A DNA stretch of 12,220 bases. It comes from Acidobacteriota bacterium (GTDB taxonomy: Bacteria > Acidobacteriota > Terriglobia > Acidiferrales > UBA7541). The translations under genes were made by a program, and so were the position numbers. The DNA lies in contig QHYP01000055.1 in NCBI GenBank assembly GCA_003224195.1, forward strand, positions 1 through 12,220. Reading direction: 5' to 3'. A model generated the notes under the pieces. It was not told the DNA's origin and made no database searches. It saw only the letters and a list, made by a program, of their open reading frames with translations. Within the stretch, counting starts at the first letter, position 1, and each line of letters begins with the position of its first letter. This document shows, piece after piece, positions 7,125 through 12,220 of this stretch.

Positions 7125-7228
7125 CTAGTGCCGTTCCAACTTTTTGAGGCTAAGTTTCTTCTCCGCAGAGAAGAAGCAGGGAGGTTTGAGCAGCGGGTAC
7201 TTGGCTGAATAATTTGGACCGGCACTAG
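7125..7228. repeat. CTAG-bounded inverted-repeat element, copy 2 (104 bp)
   Basis: The left end CTAGTGCCGTTCCAACTT (7125-7142) matches the inverted right end at 7211-7228 in 16 of 18 positions. It is nearly identical to the ends of copy 1 at 5341-5407. The interior is unrelated to copy 1. It holds a perfect 8-bp hairpin TTCTTCTC-CGCA-GAGAAGAA (7156-7175), extended by a G-U and a G-C pair on the plus strand. No open reading frame of note is inside. It fills most of the gap between the bioA stop (16 nt away) and the YqaA-like leader. The pattern fits a non-autonomous mobile element or palindromic intergenic repeat whose ends are conserved. Confidence 0.82.
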
Positions 7229-7244
7229 CAGGTGCGCCAAAGAA

Positions 7245-8540
7245 TCAGAGCAGGGTTTCAATCGCCTGGCCGATGACGTCGTAAACGCGGTGAAGCTCGT
7301 CCGGAGGAATCACGTAGGGCGGCAGGACGTACACAACGTTGCCGAGCGGCCGCAGGAGAACGCTGCGTTCGAGGAAATACCGGTAGAGCCGGGGCCGCAG
7401 ACCGGAAAGATACCCGGCGTCGTCGGCGCCCAGCTCAATCGCAGCGACCGTGCCGATCTGCCGCGTCTCGCCGACGGCACCGGCCTCGCGCAATCGCGCC
7501 AGACGCTCGGCATGAATCTTCGCAATGGCCGCAATCCGCTCGAATACTGGCTCATCCTCGAAGAGCTGCAGACTGGCGCATGCCGCCGCACACGCCAGTG
7601 GATTCCCCGTATAGGAATGACCATGAAAAAATGTATTCCGCGGATCGTGGCTGCGAAACGCGGCTTCCACGCGTGCCGTGCAGAGCGTCACGCCCATGGG
7701 CAGAAACCCGCCCGTCAAGCCCTTCGAAAGGCACATTAAGTCCGGAGCAATCCCGGCTTGATCACAGGCAAACATTTTCCCGGTCCGCCCGAACCCCGTC
7801 AGTACTTCATCGGCGATCAGCAGGACATCGTGCTTCGTGCACAGTGCGCGCACTTTCTGCAAGAACTCGATGGGATGCACAATCATCCCCCCAGCGCCCT
7901 GCAGCAAGGGCTCGACAATGACCGCGGCAATTTGTTCGCCGCGATCCGCCAGGAGCTTCGCGAGACTCTCCGTGCATTCGATGTGACACGTCGCACGCTC
8001 CAGCCCAAGCGGACAGCGATGGCAATAGGCCGAGTGCACGCGATGCACCGGAAAACGCATGGATCCGAATGGCTCTGTGAAGGGCGAGTCGTCGCTGACG
8101 GACATTGCTCCGGCCGTGTCGCCGTGATACCCGTGCTCTAGCGCGGCGATCTCCCGTTTCTCCGGGCGGCCCAGATTGCTCCAATACTGGACGGCCAGCT
8201 TGAGCGCGACCTCGACCGCCGTGGAGCCGTCGTCGGAGAAAAACAGATGCGTCAAATCCCCTGGCACCCATTTGCGTAGCCGTTGAGCCAGCTCTTCTGC
8301 TTTGTCATGCGTGAACCCGGCCAGGATCACGTGCTCGAGCTTCTTCGCCTGCTCCGCGATAGCAGCCGCAATCCGGGGATGCCCGTGTCCATGAAGGTTC
8401 ACCCACCAGGACGAAACGGCGTCCACGATGCGCCGGCCATCCTCGAGAATCAGGTAGGCGCCTTCCCCCCGAGCCACAGGCAGCGGAGAAGGATCGAGTG
8501 CGGCCTGCGTAAACGGATGCCAGATCCGCAGCGAGGTCAT
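7245..8540 (-). CDS. bioA: Adenosylmethionine-8-amino-7-oxononanoate aminotransferase BioA (DAPA synthase)
   Basis: BioA is a cytosolic PLP enzyme that converts KAPA to 7,8-diaminopelargonate, normally with S-adenosylmethionine as amino donor. The product is 431 residues, the usual length. It starts RIWHPFTQ, has SSWWVNLHGHGHP (43-55), the phosphate-binding DDGSTAVEVALK (103-114), EHGYHGDTAGAMSVS (135-149) and the CHRC pair (173-176). It also has ADEVLTGFGRTG (243-254, Asp244 for the pyridine nitrogen), the Schiff-base lysine K273 in LSKGLTGGFLPMG, HGHSYTGNPLACAAA, and LRPLGNVVYVLPPY near the end. These point to BioA rather than a general class III aminotransferase. Its ATG shares ATGA with the bioD stop (8540-8537). 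No Shine-Dalgarno is seen before it, so translation probably relies on re-initiation after bioD. It is the last gene of the operon. Confidence 0.97.
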   Translation of the reverse strand: MTSLRIWHPFTQAALDPSPLPVARGEGAYLILEDGRRIVDAVSSWWVNLHGHGHPRIAAAIAEQAKKLEHVILAGFTHDKAEELAQRLRKWVPGDLTHLFFSDDGSTAVEVALKLAVQYWSNLGRPEKREIAALEHGYHGDTAGAMSVSDDSPFTEPFGSMRFPVHRVHSAYCHRCPLGLERATCHIECTESLAKLLADRGEQIAAVIVEPLLQGAGGMIVHPIEFLQKVRALCTKHDVLLIADEVLTGFGRTGKMFACDQAGIAPDLMCLSKGLTGGFLPMGVTLCTARVEAAFRSHDPRNTFFHGHSYTGNPLACAAACASLQLFEDEPVFERIAAIAKIHAERLARLREAGAVGETRQIGTVAAIELGADDAGYLSGLRPRLYRYFLERSVLLRPLGNVVYVLPPYVIPPDELHRVYDVIGQAIETLL

Positions 8541-9172
8541 TTCGAAAACGCGTTGCGATCGAAGTAGTTGATGAATACCTGCAGCAGCGCCGTACGGTGG
8601 AGATTGGGCAGACGGGGAATCTCCCCGATCACTCGCGTGTGCCCGTAGCGTTCGATGGTCTCTTTGTTGTCCTTGTTCGGCTCGCCGATCAGGACCACGC
8701 CATGCACCGGCATCTCCACCGAGTGCAGCGCCGCGAGCGAGAGCAGCGTATGGTTGATCGTGCCGAGACTGCTGCGCGAAGCAAGAATGATCGGCATCCG
8801 CAGGCGCATCATCAGATCCAGCATGAAGTGCCTCTCGTTAATCGGAACGAGCAATCCCCCGGCGCCTTCCACGATCAAGTGCTGATTGCTGAGATGGGTC
8901 GGCAAATTGAACTTCGATAGCTCGATCTCCGTTCCCGCCCAGCGAGCTGCCAGATGCGGCGAAACGGGGGGCACAAACGAATACACTTCATCGAGCGTCC
9001 GCTCGGCTCCGATCCCCGCCAGGCGCATCACGGCGACGCGGTCCGAGCCTTCCATCGTTCCGGTCTGAATGGGCTTCCAGTAGTAGGCGTCCAGCGCCGC
9101 GCACAACAGCGCCGACAGCACGGTTTTTCCAACCCCGGTGTCGGTGCCGGTCACAAAGAAGTTTTTATTCAT
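8537..9172 (-). CDS. bioD: Dethiobiotin synthetase BioD
   Basis: BioD closes the ureido ring of dethiobiotin from diaminopelargonate, CO2 and ATP. The product is 211 residues from the ATG at 9172-9170 (MNKNFFVTGTDTGVGKT). A longer frame from 9214 is open but lies inside bioF, and the chosen start overlaps the bioF stop as ATGA (9172-9169). The P-loop is GTDTGVGKT (9-17, K16). KPIQTG (33-38) holds the catalytic lysine, and VEGAGGLLVPI (101-111) is the second family signature. HGVVLIG and a GEIPRLP-type C-terminal segment complete the fold. All active-site motifs are intact. It is cotranscribed with bioF upstream and bioA downstream. Confidence 0.97.
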   Translation of the reverse strand: MNKNFFVTGTDTGVGKTVLSALLCAALDAYYWKPIQTGTMEGSDRVAVMRLAGIGAERTLDEVYSFVPPVSPHLAARWAGTEIELSKFNLPTHLSNQHLIVEGAGGLLVPINERHFMLDLMMRLRMPIILASRSSLGTINHTLLSLAALHSVEMPVHGVVLIGEPNKDNKETIERYGHTRVIGEIPRLPNLHRTALLQVFINYFDRNAFSK

Positions 9173-10347
9173 GCTCTTGCAGCACCCGAGGTGAGCACGC
9201 ACCGTTCGCGCCACGCGCCCAGCGCGCTCCTCAGCCGCTCAAGGTCCTTGGAAGAAATATCGCAGGTTAGCGATAGTCGCAACCTTGCTTGCCCTTCAGG
9301 AACCGTGGGAGGACGTATCGCGCGCACGGCGAACCCCTTCCCTTGAAGGTGCTCAGCGGCGGCCAGCGCTTCTGCGTTGGCGCCGATGATGACGGGTACA
9401 ATCTGCGTCGTACTCCCCGCCGTGTCCCAGCCATCATTTCGCAGCTCACTGCAAAACCTCCGCGACCGTTCGAGCAGCAAAGCACGCTCCGTTTCCATGG
9501 CCTTCGCCAGGCGCAGCGCCGCCTGAACTTGCCGCGCCATGTACGGGGGCTGCGCCGTGCTGAAAATCAGCGTGCGCGCGTGATTGACGAGGTGCTGCTT
9601 CAACAGTTCGCTCCCGCAGACCATCGCCCCCACGCTCGCAAGCGCCTTCCCGCACGGATGCACAACGGCCCAGACGGTTTCCTCAGCGCGCGCGGCGGCC
9701 ACCAGCCCGCGCCCCGAAGGGCCGTGCACGCCCACTGCGTGTGCCTCGTCCACGATCATCCCTGCCCCGTAGCGCTCCGCAATTTTCACCATTTCCGCAA
9801 TCGGCGCGCAGTCCCCATCCATGCTGAATACACTTTCGGTGACAACCATTTTCCGGCCGCGTGCGTGCGCGTGTTTCTTCAGCGCCTCCTCAAGCGAATC
9901 GAGGTCCAAATGCCGGTAAATCTCTTTTTGCGCTCGCGCGAGACACATGCCATCAATCAAGCTGGCGTGGTTCCGCGCGTCCGAAAAGACGACGTCGTCC
10001 CTGCCCACAAGAGAAGTAAGGAGACCCAGGTTCGCGGCATAGCCGCTGCTGAAATACAGTGCGGCTTCCGTTCCGGCAAATTGCGCAAAGTCTGCTTCGA
10101 CTACGTCCCACTCCGCCAAGTGGCCGGAGAGGAGTCGCGAACCGGTTCCACCGATGCGCGGCGCCTCTTGAACCGCCTGGACGATCGCCTCGCGCAGTTT
10201 GGGGTGTGTCGCAAGTCCGAGATAATCATTGGAACAGAGATTCACGCCGACCAATTCGGTGAGCGACCGCTTCTGCTTGCGATTTTCGAGCCGACGCAGA
10301 TCTTCTGCGAGCTCGCGCTGCAGCCGGGCCTGGCTCTCAGACGGCAT
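9169..10347 (-). CDS. bioF: 8-amino-7-oxononanoate synthase BioF (KAPA synthase)
   Basis: BioF is a PLP enzyme of the alpha-oxoamine synthase family. It joins L-alanine to pimeloyl-ACP or pimeloyl-CoA with loss of CO2, giving KAPA. The product has 392 residues. Visible motifs are NLCSNDYLGLATHP (36-49), GGTGSRLLSGH (66-76), YFSSGYAANLG (98-108), NHASLIDG (126-133), ESVFSMDGD (171-179), VDEAHAVGVHGPSGRG (199-214) and the PLP lysine K234 in HPCGKALASVGAMVCG. The C-terminal VPVIIG and RLRLSLTCDIS segments agree with the family. The sequence around the lysine (HPCGKAL) is a mild variant of the common TLGKA. The ATG at 10347-10345 has GGAG 4 nt upstream (10355-10352) and overlaps the end of bioB by 11 nt. 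The gene matches BioF better than Kbl or HemA because it sits among bio genes. Confidence 0.96.
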   Translation of the reverse strand: MPSESQARLQRELAEDLRRLENRKQKRSLTELVGVNLCSNDYLGLATHPKLREAIVQAVQEAPRIGGTGSRLLSGHLAEWDVVEADFAQFAGTEAALYFSSGYAANLGLLTSLVGRDDVVFSDARNHASLIDGMCLARAQKEIYRHLDLDSLEEALKKHAHARGRKMVVTESVFSMDGDCAPIAEMVKIAERYGAGMIVDEAHAVGVHGPSGRGLVAAARAEETVWAVVHPCGKALASVGAMVCGSELLKQHLVNHARTLIFSTAQPPYMARQVQAALRLAKAMETERALLLERSRRFCSELRNDGWDTAGSTTQIVPVIIGANAEALAAAEHLQGKGFAVRAIRPPTVPEGQARLRLSLTCDISSKDLERLRSALGAWRERCVLTSGAARA

Positions 10348-11332
10348 GCGGCTCCAGAGGCTTCAGCCCGAGAGTTTCCAGAAGTTTCTCGTCTTCGGAC
10401 GGGCCCGGGTTTGGCGTGGTGAGCAGCTTTTCACCCACAAAAATCGAGTTGGCTCCTGCAAGAAAGCAGAGCGTCGTCGCTTCGGGCGAAAGTTGCAATC
10501 TTCCCGCAGCTAGCCGAACGCGGGATGCGGGCATGAGAATCCGCGCGGCGGCGATCGCGCGGACCATTTCCATCGGATCGAGCGATGGCATTGACCCAAG
10601 CGGCGTGCCCGCAACGCGCACGAGCATGTTAATCGGCACACTTTCCGGGTGTGGACGCAGCGTGGCCAGTTGGTGCAGCAGGCCGATGCGGTCTTCTTCG
10701 CCCTCGCCCATCCCGAGAATCCCGCCGCAGCAAACCGTGATGCCCGCCTTCCGCACCGCGGCCAGTGTGCGCAGCCGATCCTCATAGACGCGCGTCGTGA
10801 TGATGCTGCCGTAGAATTCGGGGGAAGTATCCAGATTGTGATTGTAGGCGGTCAGCCCTGCTTCTCTCAGTCGCACCGCCTGTACCTCGGTCAGCATGCC
10901 CAGCGTGCAGCAAACTTCCATTCCCGTTGCCGCCACGCCGCGCACCATTTCGAGAACGCTCTCGAATTCCCTGCCCTCCGGCGCCTGGCGCCAAGCCGCG
11001 CCCATGCAGAATCGCGTCACGCCTCGGGCGGTAGCCTCCCGCGCCACTTCGATCACGTGTTGCGGGTCCAAAAGGCCTTGTCGTTCAACACCCGCGTCGT
11101 AGTGCGCGCTTTGTGGACAATAGGCGCAATCCTCGGGGCAACCGCCGGTCTTGATGGATATGAGCTGGCAGGTCTGGACACGATCGGGCGCATGAAATCG
11201 CCGGTGAACCGTTTGCGCGCGATAAACCAGTTCGGTCAGCGGCGTCCGATAGATTTCGGCAACCTCCGTGCGGCTCCAGTCGTGACGCAGAGCCTCACAC
11301 GCCGCATCTTCCTTGATCGGCCTCGCGTCCAT
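10337..11332 (-). CDS. bioB: Biotin synthase BioB (radical SAM)
   Basis: BioB inserts sulfur into dethiobiotin using a radical-SAM [4Fe-4S] cluster and a second [2Fe-2S] cluster that is the sulfur source. The product has 331 residues. The radical-SAM cysteines are C65, C69 and C72 (GGCPEDCAYCPQS). The second-cluster ligands expected by alignment with the E. coli enzyme are present: C109 (RFCMGAAWR), C141 (EVCCTLGML), C201 (VCCGGILGMGE) and R273 (SRVRLAAGR). YNHNLDTS (163-170) is the family signature. The ATG at 11332-11330 is preceded by GGAGG at close spacing. It is the first gene of bioB-bioF-bioD-bioA. No bioC, bioH, bioW, bioY or birA lies in the window, so the pimeloyl supply and any repressor are encoded elsewhere. 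Confidence 0.98.
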   Translation of the reverse strand: MDARPIKEDAACEALRHDWSRTEVAEIYRTPLTELVYRAQTVHRRFHAPDRVQTCQLISIKTGGCPEDCAYCPQSAHYDAGVERQGLLDPQHVIEVAREATARGVTRFCMGAAWRQAPEGREFESVLEMVRGVAATGMEVCCTLGMLTEVQAVRLREAGLTAYNHNLDTSPEFYGSIITTRVYEDRLRTLAAVRKAGITVCCGGILGMGEGEEDRIGLLHQLATLRPHPESVPINMLVRVAGTPLGSMPSLDPMEMVRAIAAARILMPASRVRLAAGRLQLSPEATTLCFLAGANSIFVGEKLLTTPNPGPSEDEKLLETLGLKPLEPHAV

Positions 11333-11471
11333 GTCCCTCCGCCTGCGCGGTTTCGATGCCTGGTGGCAGAATGTGAGATGTTATCATCGGTTCGCTTCGG
11401 GGAAGCGAGTCTGTTTTCGAGAACGGTGGCAGGAGGGTCCAGCGGCGGGGCGGTTCCTACATAGGAATATG
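11333..11471 (-). promoter_or_regulatory. Leader region of the bio operon with two inverted repeats
   Basis: This 139-nt gap between the msrQ stop and bioB is the only likely site for a bio promoter. It contains a perfect 14-bp palindrome TTCCTACATAGGAA (11454-11467) just past msrQ, and an exact 7-bp hairpin TCGCTTC-GGG-GAAGCGA (11392-11408). On the minus strand TGATAACAT, about 50 nt before the ATG, could be an extended -10 (TAACAT, four matches), but no convincing -35 is seen. I see no clear BirA or BioR operator. Either repeat could be an operator or a weak msrQ transcript end; neither is followed by a T-run. Confidence 0.3.
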
Positions 11472-12125
11472 TTAAGAGGTTTCCGCGGTCACAGGTTCGG
11501 TGGGTTGAACTTTGCGCGGTGCGCCCTGCTTCCCGCGGCCTCGGAGCCAAGTTCCCAGCCGCCACGCCAGCAGCAGCCCCACGATCCCCGCGTACTCAAG
11601 TGGTTTGCGCACATCCGACTTCACCAACCAGTAGTAATGAATGACGCCGGCCACGGCGCTCACGTAAATTGCGCGGTGCAGCGCTTGCCAACGCCGCCCT
11701 CCCAGGCGGCGAATCCATCCCGCAGTGGAGGTAATCGCGAGCGGAATCAGAAGCAAGAAGCCCGCGAAGCCCACCGTGACGTACTTGCGCTTGGCCACGT
11801 CCTCCCACATTCCGGAAAGACTGAAGGACTGGTCAGGCCCAATGTACGTGGCGAAGTGCAGGCAAACGTAGAAGAACGCGAACAGGCCAAGCATGCGGCG
11901 GAAACGAATCAGCTCCGGCAGATTCAAGAGCTTGCGGAGGGGTGTGATGCTGAGCGTGAAGATCAAGAAGCGGAGCGTCCAATCGCCGGTAGCGTGTTGG
12001 ATGAACTCGACCGGGTTCGCGCCGAGCTTGCCCCCAAGCGCGCGCCAGATCAGAGCGGCAAGCGGCACGAGGCACACAGCGAAGACCACAACTTTGGTTC
12101 GTTTGCTGGTCAGGAACTTTCGCAC
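11472..12125 (-). CDS. msrQ: MsrQ, haem-binding membrane subunit of the MsrPQ methionine sulfoxide reductase (YedZ)
   Basis: MsrQ is an inner-membrane b-type haem protein. It passes electrons from the quinone pool or flavin to the periplasmic molybdoenzyme MsrP, which repairs oxidised methionine in envelope proteins. The product has 217 residues and about six hydrophobic helices. Family features are GANPVEFIQHATGDW (36-49), LSITPLRKL (58-66), RFRRMLGL (74-81) and KRKYVTVGF (112-120). H90 (FYVCLHFATY), H150 (WQALHRAIY) and H163 (GVIHYYWLVK) match the conserved histidines H91, H151 and H164 of the E. coli protein. The start is GTG at 12125-12123, with only a weak upstream GGAG, so the exact start is less sure. 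The C-terminal tail (about 195-217) is polar. MsrP, which is normally next to it, is not in the window and would be expected just beyond the right edge. Confidence 0.94.
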   Translation of the reverse strand: MRKFLTSKRTKVVVFAVCLVPLAALIWRALGGKLGANPVEFIQHATGDWTLRFLIFTLSITPLRKLLNLPELIRFRRMLGLFAFFYVCLHFATYIGPDQSFSLSGMWEDVAKRKYVTVGFAGFLLLIPLAITSTAGWIRRLGGRRWQALHRAIYVSAVAGVIHYYWLVKSDVRKPLEYAGIVGLLLAWRLGTWLRGRGKQGAPRKVQPTEPVTAETS

Positions 12126-12151
12126 AAGAAGATTCCGACTCCGTTCAAGAA

Positions 12152-12220
12152 TGACCCCGCAAGGCGGGGTCAGTTCAGATATGACCCCGCGCGCAGCGGG
12201 GTCAATTCAAGTATGACTGC
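12152..12220. repeat. Tandem array of GC-rich hairpins (runs off the window end)
   Basis: Two exact 9-bp inverted repeats follow one another: TGACCCCGC-AAG-GCGGGGTCA (12152-12172) and TGACCCCGC-GCGCA-GCGGGGTCA (12182-12204). Each is preceded by a TTCA-type linker and the phrase ATGAC. A third unit starts at 12213 (ATGACTGC) and is cut by the edge. The period is 30-32 nt. The stems are identical while loops and linkers vary, as in REP/BIME-like repeats. It lies 26 nt upstream of the msrQ start. Confidence 0.7.

Noticed and set aside
9173..9214. Earlier bioD start giving 225 residues
   Set aside because: The added residues lie within bioF and precede the conserved MNKNFFVTGTDTG start, which overlaps the bioF stop as ATGA.
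9289..10422. A 377-residue plus-strand frame opposite bioF
   Set aside because: It is antisense to an intact bioF, has an unnatural Arg/His-rich composition, and has no ribosome site or motif.
1..12220. CRISPR array, phage, toxin-antitoxin, defence island, tRNA or rRNA
   Set aside because: No spaced direct repeats with unique spacers, no nuclease, integrase or toxin-like frames, and no structural RNA signature were found. The hairpin array at the right edge has near-identical linkers, not spacers.

Overview
The window is a GC-rich bacterial chromosome segment made mostly of core metabolic and housekeeping genes. A Hanks-type Ser/Thr kinase with a C-terminal TolB-like plus TPR sensor half suggests Acidobacteriota or a neighbouring lineage. 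This is inference from architecture and protein style, because no rRNA or other marker gene is present.

Layout from left to right. (1) Positions 2-1930 (+) hold the C-terminal part of a membrane-anchored kinase/TolB/TPR protein, cut by the window edge. It is followed 23 nt later by a small unrecognised beta-rich protein (1954-2304, +) with a textbook Shine-Dalgarno. (2) ligA, the NAD-dependent DNA ligase, is complete on the minus strand (2323-4341) with a consensus TATAAT just upstream. (3) Divergent from ligA is a diacylglycerol/lipid kinase-like gene (4426-5344, +) that is frameshifted and seems to lack a short central segment. Its stop codon lies inside a palindromic element. (4) A YdjM-type integral-membrane metal-dependent hydrolase (5426-6445, +) converges on a YqaA/VTT-domain membrane protein (6457-7089, -) that starts with TTG. 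(5) A tight minus-strand operon bioB-bioF-bioD-bioA (11332 to 7245) has overlaps of 11, 4 and 4 nt and encodes the four late steps of biotin synthesis from pimeloyl thioester. (6) msrQ (11472-12125, -), the haem membrane subunit of the MsrPQ methionine sulfoxide reductase, lies upstream of bioB on the same strand.

Three kinds of non-coding structure stand out. Two CTAG-bounded inverted-repeat elements (5341-5407 and 7125-7228) share nearly identical 18-nt ends but have unrelated interiors, as MITE-like or palindromic intergenic repeats do. A hairpin (7100-7115) buries the Shine-Dalgarno of the TTG-started YqaA gene. A tandem array of 9-bp GC-rich hairpins begins at 12152, upstream of msrQ, and runs off the window end.

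I found no phage, CRISPR, toxin-antitoxin or defence system. The best leads are the two repeat families, the occluded ribosome site, and the small protein placed directly behind the kinase.
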